Below, in pieces: positions 56,024-64,000 of a DNA stretch of 64,000 bases. The number at the start of each line of letters is the position of its first letter. The stretch's first letter is position 1. Made by a program: the position numbers and the translations under genes. The stretch is from Riemerella columbina (GTDB lineage: Bacteria; Bacteroidota; Bacteroidia; Flavobacteriales; Weeksellaceae), in NCBI RefSeq assembly GCF_030517065.1, contig NZ_CP103950.1:1-64000 (forward strand), read 5' to 3'. Below the pieces are notes generated by a model. The model saw only the letters and a program-made list of their open reading frames with translations, made no database searches and had not been told where the DNA came from.

Positions 56024-56542
56024 TTAAACCGAGCGGGTATCATCTTCTGACCATTGGTTTTGGGCTTTTAGCACTTGCTCTATCACATCTCTAACGGCAC
56101 CACTACCCCCCAAAGTGGGTGAAATATAATCCGAAATGGCTTTGACTTCTGGTCGTGCATTGGGCGGACAAGTAGCTATGGCAGAGGCTTTCATCATCGG
56201 GAGGTCGGGTAAATCATCTCCCATGGTAAGGATATCCTCATCTTTGAGCTGATGTTGATTTTTAAACGCCTCATAATCCAATAATTTATCCGAAGATTTG
56301 GGGTAATAATCTGTGATGCCTAAATATTGCAGCCGATTTTTCACCATCGGGTCGTTGCCGCCTGTAATCACGCCGATTTTATAAGATTTCCTCAAAGCCT
56401 TGACCACCGCATAGCCATCTAACACATTCATTACCCGAGACATACTCCCATCTGGCATCAAAAAAATACTACCGTCGGTAAATACGCCATCTACATCAAA
56501 AACGAAAGCTTTAATCTGTTTTAACCGCTGTTTATAACTCAT
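56024..56542 (-). CDS. kdsC: 3-deoxy-manno-octulosonate-8-phosphatase (HAD-IIIA)
   Basis: 172 aa, small HAD hydrolase without cap. FVFDVDGVFTDGS (nucleophile Asp and second Asp), VITGGNDPM, DEDILTMGDDLPDLPMM and IADYISPTLGGSGAVRDVIEQVL-type C-terminal segment (here ISDYISPT). The whole matches KdsC, which makes KDO for lipid A-KDO core LPS. It overlaps the start of the DUF2520 gene's stop by 11 bp, so they are coupled. Confidence 0.92.
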   Translation of the reverse strand: MSYKQRLKQIKAFVFDVDGVFTDGSIFLMPDGSMSRVMNVLDGYAVVKALRKSYKIGVITGGNDPMVKNRLQYLGITDYYPKSSDKLLDYEAFKNQHQLKDEDILTMGDDLPDLPMMKASAIATCPPNARPEVKAISDYISPTLGGSGAVRDVIEQVLKAQNQWSEDDTRSV

Positions 56543-57293
56543 ACATTTGTTTTATCGATTGGTTCATTATTTCGTAAATTTTAAGCTGCATCGGGTCTTT
56601 AATGATGGCTTTATGAAGCTCCAGAACGCGTTGGTCTTGCCTTACCGCTGGTCCTGTTTGGGCTTCTTTGGGCGGAATATGGTAAATTTTGTCCGTGGTT
56701 TCCTCTATCAATGGTAAAAAATAATAAAACGGAATTCCCTGAGCATCTGCAATTTCCTTCGCTCTGGCATAGAGGTGATTTACAAAATTACACACAAAAA
56801 CGGCTGTGAGATGGATGTACTTTCGCTTTTCATAGTCTGCCTCCATCACCCGTGGGGATATTTTTAAGGCTATCGTTTTAAGCGTTGCCGCATCTTCCGT
56901 CGTTTCGGCTTCCACAAAAAACGGAATTTCCGAATAGTCTAAAAATTTAGTTTTAGAGAAAGTTTGCAAAGGATAAAAAGAGGCTTTCCGATAATTGCCC
57001 TCCAAAATTTCCTTTGGCAGAGAGCCCGAAGTATGCGCCACTAAAGCATCTACATTGGTAATGTGTTGAGAAACCTCTGCCACGGCATCATCTTTTACAC
57101 AGAGAATGTAGAGGTCTGCCTCCGCCAAATCTGTGGTGCTATAGGGTAGTTGATTTTCCTCTGCAATGGCTTTTAGCGCCTCCTCATTGCGCCCAAAAAC
57201 TTGCACCACATTAAGTTCAGCCTCTTTAAACGCTTTGCTGAGGTGGTACGCTACATTCCCAGAGCCTATCATCACGATTCTCATTTCATTCAT
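56532..57293 (-). CDS. Rossmann-like/DUF2520 NAD(P)-binding protein
   Basis: 253 aa. N-terminal Rossmann motif MRIVMIGSGNVAYHLSKAF, C-terminal DUF2520 helical domain (YIHLTAVFVCNFVNHLYARAKEIA ... LPLIEETTDKI). It resembles F420/NADP oxidoreductase-like or pyrroline-5-carboxylate reductase-like folds; the reaction is unknown. Start choices are 57293 (MNEM) or 57284 (MRIV); the frame also opens at a TTG (57305) that lies inside the TATCTTTG box region (57303-57310) and is unlikely. It overlaps kdsC, with which it is widely co-located in Bacteroidota. Confidence 0.85.
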   Translation of the reverse strand: MNEMRIVMIGSGNVAYHLSKAFKEAELNVVQVFGRNEEALKAIAEENQLPYSTTDLAEADLYILCVKDDAVAEVSQHITNVDALVAHTSGSLPKEILEGNYRKASFYPLQTFSKTKFLDYSEIPFFVEAETTEDAATLKTIALKISPRVMEADYEKRKYIHLTAVFVCNFVNHLYARAKEIADAQGIPFYYFLPLIEETTDKIYHIPPKEAQTGPAVRQDQRVLELHKAIIKDPMQLKIYEIMNQSIKQMYEL

Positions 57294-57401
57294 TTTAATA
57301 AACAAAGATAAAAAATTTTAAGGAGTTGGGCTTTATCTCATTTTTAAACATTAAATTTAACTTTTTAAAATTGCGAACATCTAACCCAAGAACAGACGCA
57401 G

Positions 57402-57956
57402 ATGGATATTGTGGAAAATGAAATCATCAGCCTAATGAACACGCCTGAGCACCAAGAAAAAGGGCTTAGGAAGATGATGGATGCCTTCCAAGAACGGCTC
57501 TATTGGCATATCCGTCGGCTGGTGGTAAGCCATGATACGGCGCAAGATGTATTGCAGGAAACTTTCATTAAAGCTTATCAAAATTTTAGTCAATTTAAAA
57601 AGGAAAGTAAGCTCTATACTTGGCTTTATCGCATTGCTACTAATGAAGCACTGCAAGAATTGAGAAAAATGCAAAGAAAACTCCAGAACGAAAGTACCTT
57701 GGTGGATGAAATGCATCACCTCGTTTCTAACCACACACCCCACGATGCCGATGAGGTTCAGCGTCTGTTGCAGCAAGCCATCCACACCTTGCCAGAGAAG
57801 CAAAAAATTGTTTTTACGCTGAGGTATTACGATGATTTGCCTTATGAAGAATTGAGTAAAATGCTCAATATGAGCGTGGGGACTTTGAAAACCAATTACC
57901 ACTACGCCAAACAGAAAATAGAGGATTATATTACCGCTCAACACGACTCCATTTAA
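57402..57956 (+). CDS. ECF-type RNA polymerase sigma factor
   Basis: 184 aa. Region 2: LYWHIRRLVVSHDTAQDVLQETFIKAYQNFSQFK ... LYTWLYRIATNEAL. Region 4: LPEKQKIVFTLRYYDDLPYEELSKMLNMSVGTLKTNYHYAKQKI. No sigma 1.1 or region 3, thus ECF/group 4. The two downstream genes (12 bp and 3 bp gaps) encode a membrane anti-sigma-like protein and a small exported protein, a typical cell-envelope stress module. The stimulus is unknown. Confidence 0.93.
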   Translation: MDIVENEIISLMNTPEHQEKGLRKMMDAFQERLYWHIRRLVVSHDTAQDVLQETFIKAYQNFSQFKKESKLYTWLYRIATNEALQELRKMQRKLQNESTLVDEMHHLVSNHTPHDADEVQRLLQQAIHTLPEKQKIVFTLRYYDDLPYEELSKMLNMSVGTLKTNYHYAKQKIEDYITAQHDSI

Positions 57957-57967
57957 AAACCGATGCT

Positions 57968-58498
57968 ATGAAAAAATTAGATATAGACCATTTAGATAAA
58001 AAGATGCCGTACGACATTCCAGAAGGCTTTTTTGATGATTTTCAGGAGCAAGTCATCAGCAAAATACAACCTCGGAAGCAAGAAAAAACGCCCATTTTCA
58101 GATTGAAATCGTGGTATTGGGCAGCCGCCGTGGTGTGCTTAATCGGTAGTTTGATTTTATTTTTACAAAACACTGATTTTCAAAATAATGAACCTCAAAT
58201 AGCGGTAACAAATTCCTCTATTACAGCGCCTAACACTGGCTTAGAAGAAACGATAACGGCGCCCATAGCCGCCATAACAGCACCTGAAAAAGAAAATTTT
58301 AATCCTGATTTAACTTTAACGGAAAAGGTGCATCAAAGAGATGAAACGAAACCAAAGCCAATACCTCAAACGCCACCAGCGAAAGCCCATTTAGGAAAAG
58401 AAAATGCTGATTTTATCTTGGCAAGTTTTACCCCTAAAGAGGTGAATGAGGTGACGCAAAATATAGAACAAGACATTTATTTAGACTTATATTATTAA
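57968..58498 (+). CDS. single-pass membrane protein, putative anti-sigma factor
   Basis: 176 aa. An N-terminal cytoplasmic segment of ~45 aa (PYDIPEGFFDDFQEQVISKI) is followed by one membrane helix (WYWAAAVVCLIGSLILFLQ) and a Pro/Thr-rich periplasmic part. No recognised anti-sigma domain. Topology and position directly after an ECF sigma gene suggest that it sequesters the sigma factor; this is inference. Confidence 0.68.
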   Translation: MKKLDIDHLDKKMPYDIPEGFFDDFQEQVISKIQPRKQEKTPIFRLKSWYWAAAVVCLIGSLILFLQNTDFQNNEPQIAVTNSSITAPNTGLEETITAPIAAITAPEKENFNPDLTLTEKVHQRDETKPKPIPQTPPAKAHLGKENADFILASFTPKEVNEVTQNIEQDIYLDLYY

Positions 58499-58501
58499 AA
58501 G

Positions 58502-58984
58502 ATGAAAACTGTAATCCTTTCATTATTATTAGTTTTAGGGCTCAATTTTTCTTTTGCTCAAAACCAAAAACCGTGGCAAGAGGCTAAAAATGAAACCTCA
58601 CAAACTGCCTCTACACCCCCTTCTCACGAGGAGCATATGGCGCGCATTCTTCAGTATAAACAAGAACAGGTGCTCAAAGCGCTGAATTTACCCGAGGAAA
58701 AGAGAAAGGCATTTGTGCCACTATACCAAGCGTATCAGAACAAAATGATGGAGATTAAACACAGCTTTAAGCCTATTAAAAATCCTGATGCCGTTTCTGA
58801 CCAAGAGGCTCGGGAAGATTTGGAGAAAAGTTTTAAAGTAGGGCAAGCGCTATTAGACCAGCGAAAAGTCTATGCCGCCAAGTTTTTGCAAATCCTAACA
58901 CCTCAACAGGTGATTAAAATATTCCAAACCGAAGGATTGTTGCGCGACAAAATGATCAAACACAAAGCCGAACACTGCAAATAG
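58502..58984 (+). CDS. small exported protein, Spy/CpxP-like
   Basis: 160 aa. Signal peptide (VILSLLLVLGLNFSFAQN), then long helices: ARILQYKQEQVLKALNLPEEKRKAFVPLYQAYQNKM and YAAKFLQILTPQQVIKIFQTE. The latter resembles the LTxxQ motif of Spy/CpxP periplasmic chaperones. It lies 3 bp after the anti-sigma-like gene and may be a chaperone or signal modulator for the sigma module. No terminator was identified. Confidence 0.7.
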   Translation: MKTVILSLLLVLGLNFSFAQNQKPWQEAKNETSQTASTPPSHEEHMARILQYKQEQVLKALNLPEEKRKAFVPLYQAYQNKMMEIKHSFKPIKNPDAVSDQEAREDLEKSFKVGQALLDQRKVYAAKFLQILTPQQVIKIFQTEGLLRDKMIKHKAEHCK

Positions 58985-59044
58985 TTTTTTTTCATATATT
59001 ATTATTTTTCCCCGAAGTGGCCAATGGTTGCTTTGGAGTTTTTG

Positions 59045-59413
59045 TTAGAAATCAACACTCTCAAAGGCGTTTTTTATATGCGTGAGTTCCAAGGTTTGTT
59101 GTGGCGTTTTCAGGATAGAAATAATATCAAAACGGACTTCTACATCATCCGGATAAGCGTTCAGAAAATCATCGGTGGCTAAGATGATCCGTTGGATTTT
59201 CTTCCTATCTACGGCGGATTGTGGCGCTACCATTGTATCATGCTGCCGTGCTTTTACTTCTACAACCACCAACAAGTCCCCTAACCGTGTAATGAGATCT
59301 AACTCCGCTTTTTGATAGCGGTAATTGCGAGCCACAATGGCATAACCCAATTTCTGAAGGTAATTTGCGGCAAAATTTTCCGCCTCTTTGCCAAAATCGT
59401 TATGCTCTGCCAC
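59045..59413 (-). CDS. YraN/UPF0102 family endonuclease-fold protein
   Basis: 122 aa. HNDFGKEAENFAANYLQKLGYAIVARNYRYQKAELDLI with ELDLI and VVEVKAR forming a PD-(D/E)xK-like nuclease core (normally GEIDLI; here AELDLI). The biological role of YraN is unclear. It is last of three tightly packed genes (6 bp after the LD-carboxypeptidase). Confidence 0.9.
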   Translation of the reverse strand: MAEHNDFGKEAENFAANYLQKLGYAIVARNYRYQKAELDLITRLGDLLVVVEVKARQHDTMVAPQSAVDRKKIQRIILATDDFLNAYPDDVEVRFDIISILKTPQQTLELTHIKNAFESVDF

Positions 59414-59419
59414 GATGAA

Positions 59420-60349
59420 TTATTGGTATGTTAAACTCACGGCTTTTGGCGAAACTTTCATCCGAACTTCTGCGCCAATCACCAGTGGAAGATTTTCGTA
59501 AATATGCCCATTCGGGAAGCCGTAAATAATAGGAAAATCGTAATCTTTAAGCCGATGGGCGATGATTTGATAAGCTTTGTCATCAAAACTCGCTTCGTAT
59601 GCTGGATTGTCTTTCTCGCTGCCCATATTGGTCATTCCGCCCACCACCAAGCCTTTAATTTTTCTAAAAACACCCGCTAAATCTAAAGCCATCAGCATTC
59701 TATCCAATGCGTAAAATTGCTCGCCAATATCTTCTATAAACAGAATTTTATCTTTAAAATTAAAGCTATAAGGCGTTCCTAATAAGGCATAAATCAGTGC
59801 GAGATTGCCACCGACCAAAATACCTTGTGCTTCGCCCTTTTGGTTTAAATGATGATGCTGGAACTGATAATGAGGCATTTGACCTTCCAATAGAGAGAAA
59901 ATCATCGGATAAGCCTCTGCTGTCACTCCAAAAGATGAAGTTTTGAGTGTTTGCCCATGAATACTGGCGATGTTATTTTTAAGCAATAGACTCTGTATCA
60001 CGGTGTTATCGGAATATCCAATGTACCATTTCGGCATTTTTTTGAGGGGAGGCATTTTCAAATGACGGAGTAGATGTTGGCAGCCGTAGCCGCCTCTTGT
60101 AGCCCAAATGGCAGAAAAAGAAGGGTTGGAAAAAGCCCAATTTAAGTCAGAAATGCGCTCTTCCTCCGTGCCAGAGTAAGCATAACCCTCTTCATATCGT
60201 CCCAAAGCGTGCGGCGAAAGTACGGGCTGATAGCCATATTCTTTTATTAAATCCAAAGTGGATTGAATTTGAGCGTGCTCCACGGCGCCTGCTGGCGATA
60301 CCACCGCGATTAAATCGCCTTTTTTTACTGTTTTTGGTTTTTGTATCAT
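59420..60349 (-). CDS. ldcA: LD-carboxypeptidase (S66 family)
   Basis: 309 aa. S66 signatures: LIAVVSPAGAV at the N-terminus, ATRGGYGCQHLL, the nucleophile Ser in YIGYSDNTVIQ, FIEDIGEQFYALDRML with the Glu of the Ser-Glu-His triad and IIYGFPNGHIYENLPLVIG with the His. It releases the terminal D-Ala from cytoplasmic murein tetrapeptides during recycling. It lies between lysE-like and yraN in one unit. Confidence 0.92.
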   Translation of the reverse strand: MIQKPKTVKKGDLIAVVSPAGAVEHAQIQSTLDLIKEYGYQPVLSPHALGRYEEGYAYSGTEEERISDLNWAFSNPSFSAIWATRGGYGCQHLLRHLKMPPLKKMPKWYIGYSDNTVIQSLLLKNNIASIHGQTLKTSSFGVTAEAYPMIFSLLEGQMPHYQFQHHHLNQKGEAQGILVGGNLALIYALLGTPYSFNFKDKILFIEDIGEQFYALDRMLMALDLAGVFRKIKGLVVGGMTNMGSEKDNPAYEASFDDKAYQIIAHRLKDYDFPIIYGFPNGHIYENLPLVIGAEVRMKVSPKAVSLTYQ

Positions 60350-60351
60350 AT

Positions 60352-61038
60352 TTATTTAGAATGCCTTAGCGTATCTTTCACATAGCCGCTTCTTTCTAAT
60401 TCTTGGTCAAATTTATTAAACTTTTTAAAGCTTTGCATAAAAATAAAAACACTGATAATCAGAAGGATTACGCCTACACCTTTTCTGATGCTATTGGCTA
60501 TTTTCTGCGTTAATTTATAGTGAAACTGTTTTGCCAGCACAATTTTAATCAAATCAATACCGATATAAGTGCTGATCATTAGCCCGATGTAGAGGATAAA
60601 TTCGTAGGGGTTAGGGTATTGGTTTCTCACGGAAATCACGGTTACCAGCCAAAATAAGACCACCCCAATATTGATTATATTGAGAAAAAAGCCGTTTAAA
60701 AAAGTTTTAAAATAATTTTGGTTGATGATTTGCTTTTCGCCTTCTATGTGCATTTTGGTCTTAGACACCATCATAAAAATGCCATAAACAAAGATAATCA
60801 GCGCAGTGATTCTATAAAAACTGGGGTGCTTATCAATGAGTTCTACCAAATCATCACTGGCAAAATAAGCCGCTAAAATGCAGAGTAAATCTGCAGAAAT
60901 CACGCCTAAATCTAATGCCAAAGCATGCTTAGGACCTCTGGAAAAACTGGTTTCTATCAGCAAAAAAAAGATAGGCCCTATAAACACTAAACTAAGCATT
61001 AGCCCTAACATAATCGCCGAAATGATGAGTTCTAACAT
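60352..61038 (-). CDS. LysE family membrane transporter
   Basis: 228 aa from ATG 61038 (MLELIISAIM); seven more codons are open upstream (61059). Six predicted helices; LSLVFIGPIFFLLIETSFSRGPKHALALDLG matches the LysE/RhtB N-terminal signature (GPxxxxxxxxxxxxGxxxxx). Such carriers export amino acids. It ends 2 bp before the LD-carboxypeptidase gene, so export of amino acids from wall recycling is an attractive but unproven link. Confidence 0.85.
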   Translation of the reverse strand: MLELIISAIMLGLMLSLVFIGPIFFLLIETSFSRGPKHALALDLGVISADLLCILAAYFASDDLVELIDKHPSFYRITALIIFVYGIFMMVSKTKMHIEGEKQIINQNYFKTFLNGFFLNIINIGVVLFWLVTVISVRNQYPNPYEFILYIGLMISTYIGIDLIKIVLAKQFHYKLTQKIANSIRKGVGVILLIISVFIFMQSFKKFNKFDQELERSGYVKDTLRHSK

Positions 61039-61173
61039 ACTGTCAATTTTAGCCTCCATCTATAGAAAGCTTAATTCAAGAAAGTAAAAATACTAAAAAA
61101 ACAGCAAACTAAAGTTATATTTGGAGTTTTTTAGCATTTTTACTATCCAATAGTGCCTATTTTCCGTTTTAAA

Positions 61174-62022
61174 TTACCTCAACAAGGCTTTAAAAGTATC
61201 GCCTTGGGAGATGTCGCCAGTTTCGTAGCCTTTAATGAACCACGCTTTGCGTTGCTCCGAACTGCCGTGGGTAAAGGCTTCTTGGTTGACATAGCCTTGA
61301 CCTCGCTTTTGGATGTTATCATCACCCACCGCTTCGGCGGCACTGATGGCACTTTCTATATCGCCAGGCTCTAAAATATGGGCTCTGTTGTCAGTTTTTC
61401 TCGCCCAAAGCCCTGCAAAGAAATCCGCTTGAAGCTCCGTAGCCACAGACACACGATTGAGCTGAGCCTCCGAATAACGCCCACTTCTTCGTAAATCATT
61501 CACTTGTTGCGTGGTGCCCAATAAGGTTTGGATATGATGCCCTTGCTCGTGCGCAAAGACATACGCTACGGAAAACTCCGTAACCTTAGCTCCGAAACGC
61601 TTTTCTAACTCGTTGAAGAAGCTCATATCCATATAAATGGTCTCATCAGCTGGGCAATAGAATGGCCCCATTTCTGCCTGTGCCACACCGCAACCCGACT
61701 GGGTAACATTCTCAAACAACACCACACGAGGCGCCCGATACTTCATTCCGTTCTCTTGGAATACCTTCTCCCAAGTGAGGTCGTTCTCGGCGTGCAGCAT
61801 CTCTACAAACTCTCTAACTTTCAGTTCTTGAGGGCTCAAATCACGCTGTTCAGTTGCGGTAGGTGCATTCATCCCAGAGCCGATGACCGCGGAAGGATCA
61901 CCACCTAAGAAAAACACAATAGCGGCAATAATCAGCGTGCCAATACCGCCGCCAATAAGCCCGCCACCTACGCCACTGCCACGGCGATCATCTATTTCGC
62001 TTCTATTATTTGTCCATTTCAT
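61174..62022 (-). CDS. YpfJ/KPN_02809-type neutral zinc metallopeptidase
   Basis: 282 aa. A short cytoplasmic N-terminus (KWTNNRSEIDDRRG), a Gly-rich membrane helix (GGGLIGGGIGTLIIAAIVFFL), then a periplasmic domain with MGPFYCPADETIYMDMSFF, HEQGHHIQTLLG (HExxH) and LQADFFAGLWAR. Members are putative metallopeptidases of unknown substrate. It is 35 bp downstream of the LtaS-like gene on the same strand. Confidence 0.92.
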   Translation of the reverse strand: MKWTNNRSEIDDRRGSGVGGGLIGGGIGTLIIAAIVFFLGGDPSAVIGSGMNAPTATEQRDLSPQELKVREFVEMLHAENDLTWEKVFQENGMKYRAPRVVLFENVTQSGCGVAQAEMGPFYCPADETIYMDMSFFNELEKRFGAKVTEFSVAYVFAHEQGHHIQTLLGTTQQVNDLRRSGRYSEAQLNRVSVATELQADFFAGLWARKTDNRAHILEPGDIESAISAAEAVGDDNIQKRGQGYVNQEAFTHGSSEQRKAWFIKGYETGDISQGDTFKALLR

Positions 62023-62057
62023 ATATAAAGTTAGTTTTATGGATTATTTAATTTTAC

Positions 62058-64000
62058 CTATCGGTTGAGTATTTTATGTTTTAGCCAAAACGAAACCATT
62101 TCGTAAGTAGCTATATTTTCTTGTACTAAATGATTCTCAGTCTGTACCACTGGTATCTCATCATAATAGAGTTTATAGGCTTCTGGTAGTTCAGAATACT
62201 GATGCTTAAGCTGATACTGCTTCACTTTTCTTATAGGCGATATAATGGTTAGCTTATTTTCTTTTATCAATCCTAAATCTTGATAAGTAGCAATATAAGC
62301 TCTGGGCTGATAATTCTCAGTAAAGACATCTTGCCCTAAAAATTTCGTTCGATAATTAAAATTGAGTAGACCTAATACCGTAGGCATTAAATCAATTTGA
62401 GACATTAATCCTGTAAATTTCTGTGGTTTAATAAAACCTTCTGAAAAAACTATTGCTGGGATACGATATTTATCCATTGGGAGTTCTGTTTTTCCTGCAC
62501 TAGAAGCACAATGGTCTGCTACAATTACAAAAATAGTATTTTTATACCATGTTTGTTTTTTTGCCATAGCAAAAAATTGCTTTAAGGCATAGTCGGTGTA
62601 CTTTACTCCCCCTTCTCGGGATTTAGCGTTACCTGGAATATCAATTTTACCTTCAGGATAAGTAAATGGACGGTGGTTACTAACCGTCATCCAATGGTTA
62701 AAAAAGGGTTTTCCTGCTTGGGCTTCTTTATTCATTACTTGGATAGCTTTTCTAGCCATATCTTCATCACAAACACCCCAAACATTGGCAAATGTAATTT
62801 CCTCTGGAGAAAAGTGGTCTCTATCTACAATATCATAACCATTTCCTCCAAAAAAGTCTTTCATATTATCAAAATAACTATACCCCCCGTAGAGGTATTT
62901 AACCTGATAGCCTTTTTGCTTGAATATACTACCCGTGGTAAATTTATCCTTATTATTTTTCCTTTTAATTACACTTTCTCCAGCGGTTGGCGGTATGCAG
63001 AGTGTTAATGCTTCTAACCCTCGTACAGTACGGTTTCCTGCGGCATAGAGCTGGGTAAACATAAGAGAATGATTGGCTAAACTATCCAAGAACGGCGTAA
63101 TATTTTGTTCATTACCATAATGCTTCATAAAATCAGCCGAGAGGCTCTCTATAGAAATTAACACTACATTTTTATGTAGTTCCTCTCCTCTGCCTTTTAC
63201 TATTCTCTCTAATTGACTTGGCTGAAACTGATTTAAATACAGTTTAGCAGCTTGCTGCCGAGGCATAGTTGGATAAAACTGAAAAAAATCTAATTCGTTA
63301 TGGGTAAATGCATAGTAGAATTTATAAACACCATTGGCTTGAATTTCAGTAGCAAAATGGTTTTCCTTAGGTAGCCAACGCTCAGATTTTGGTATCGCCC
63401 ATATACTCAAAACTGAAAGTAATAAAAAGCAAAACAGAAGTATTAATTTTTGTGATAAATTAGGTAAAGTTAATAAGGTATCTTTGGTTTTTTGGTAAAT
63501 ATAGAAAGTTAGCACTAATGCCGTAACTAATATCACCGAAAATAATGGAATAATAGGATAGCTCTCTAAAATATTACCAATAACTTCATTCGTATAAATT
63601 AAATAATCTACTGCGATAAAATTATACCGTACACCAAATTCATTCCAAAAAAAATACTCGCTCACTGCATTAAATATAATCAATAACACATACAAAAACA
63701 GTGTAAAACTATATAGCCCTCTACGGATACTTTGTCTCTGTTTTGGAAGGAAAAGCATTATAGCAAAAATAAGTGTTTTCATACCAACGAAACTCAAGGC
63801 AATCTCCACCAATGAACCTCCATACTGTCTGAAAATATTATTCGGTATTAACCAAATATATAAAAATAAGAGTATCATTCCTGCTAAAATTAGTACCCCC
63901 CAAGGGCGATTATATTTAGCATTAGATAAAAACAAAAAATAAATAGCTAAAAAACTACTTATCAAAATAAAAATAGGAATATCTACTACAATTCCCCTAA
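62058..64000 (-). CDS. LTA synthase-like sulfatase-fold membrane protein (5' end beyond window)
   Basis: At least 647 aa; the frame stays open to the window edge, so the start is missing. A visible TTG at 63965 is just an internal codon. About five membrane helices in the first 200 residues, then an alkaline-phosphatase/sulfatase domain: NVVLISIESLSADFMKHYG (metal Glu), GNRTVRGLEALTL (nucleophile Thr), FVIVADHCASS (metal Asp/His). Related proteins transfer glycerol phosphate or phosphoethanolamine to envelope glycans. Gram-negative flavobacteria lack LTA, so the substrate is unknown. Confidence 0.88.
   Translation of the reverse strand, partial: RGIVVDIPIFILISSFLAIYFLFLSNAKYNRPWGVLILAGMILLFLYIWLIPNNIFRQYGGSLVEIALSFVGMKTLIFAIMLFLPKQRQSIRRGLYSFTLFLYVLLIIFNAVSEYFFWNEFGVRYNFIAVDYLIYTNEVIGNILESYPIIPLFSVILVTALVLTFYIYQKTKDTLLTLPNLSQKLILLFCFLLLSVLSIWAIPKSERWLPKENHFATEIQANGVYKFYYAFTHNELDFFQFYPTMPRQQAAKLYLNQFQPSQLERIVKGRGEELHKNVVLISIESLSADFMKHYGNEQNITPFLDSLANHSLMFTQLYAAGNRTVRGLEALTLCIPPTAGESVIKRKNNKDKFTTGSIFKQKGYQVKYLYGGYSYFDNMKDFFGGNGYDIVDRDHFSPEEITFANVWGVCDEDMARKAIQVMNKEAQAGKPFFNHWMTVSNHRPFTYPEGKIDIPGNAKSREGGVKYTDYALKQFFAMAKKQTWYKNTIFVIVADHCASSAGKTELPMDKYRIPAIVFSEGFIKPQKFTGLMSQIDLMPTVLGLLNFNYRTKFLGQDVFTENYQPRAYIATYQDLGLIKENKLTIISPIRKVKQYQLKHQYSELPEAYKLYYDEIPVVQTENHLVQENIATYEMVSFWLKHKILNR

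Overview
The window looks like a chromosomal segment of a Flavobacteriia member, most likely in the Chryseobacterium/Riemerella/Bergeyella part of the Weeksellaceae. Evidence: Bacteroidota-type promoters (TTG - 17 to 22 nt - TAnnTTTG), gliding/type IX secretion genes (gldH, sprE), a GLPGLI-family protein, type III glutamine synthetase, an OmpP1/FadL porin paired with an SGNH lipoprotein, and a 16S rRNA whose 3' tail reads GGAACATCTCATTTT, so the usual anti-Shine-Dalgarno CCTCC is TCTCA. The species cannot be named from the sequence alone. No insertion sequence, prophage or CRISPR array was seen; most of the window is ordinary housekeeping DNA.

Layout. 1-5520: a complete rRNA operon on the minus strand (16S, tRNA-Ile GAT, tRNA-Ala TGC, 23S, 5S, terminator) driven by four tandem promoters about 100 bp apart. 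5687-10125, plus: SprT-like protease, mannose-1-phosphate guanylyltransferase, YifB/ComM ATPase, a frameshifted small secreted peptide and a GLPGLI protein. 10201-17322, minus: rplY-prs, tadA, sodC, and the unit ricT-gldH-pbp1A. 17670-23240, plus: FadL-like porin + SGNH lipoprotein, then a secreted TPR-like protein with a LytS/LytTR two-component pair. 23241-25781: two repeat-rich intergenic regions around a minus-strand NhaC-superfamily transporter. Upstream of the transporter lies a compact S-box (SAM-I)-like RNA starting at a promoter; with the NhaC family this points to a MetT-type methionine transporter.

25782-40665: DUF1304 protein, PoxB, NlpC/P60 lipoprotein, GlnN, DUF885 metallopeptidase and TrmH (mostly minus), then HI0933-type flavoprotein, HerA/DUF853 ATPase and a DnaQ-type exonuclease with a decayed GIY-YIG-like segment (plus), then a TPR protein and GlmM (minus). 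40835-45234 is a seven-gene plus-strand operon: a GreA/B-C-like protein, a small lipoprotein, a TauE/SafE exporter, a persulfide dioxygenase-double rhodanese fusion, a periplasmic rhodanese-cupin fusion, a rhodanese and a thioredoxin. It reads as a sulfane-sulfur/sulfite handling system.

45309-64000: surE (minus); C-terminal processing protease, MscS, SelO, a polytopic membrane protein and TsaB (plus); SprE, Maf, KdsC and a Rossmann/DUF2520 protein (minus); an ECF sigma factor with a membrane anti-sigma-like protein and a small periplasmic protein (plus); LysE-family protein, LD-carboxypeptidase and YraN (minus); a YpfJ-type metallopeptidase and an LtaS-like sulfatase-fold protein that runs off the right edge (minus). 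Points most worth a second look: the S-box-like element, the altered anti-SD, the sulfur operon, the tandem rrn promoters, predicted leaderless mRNAs, and the composite inverted-repeat region at 23281-23860.
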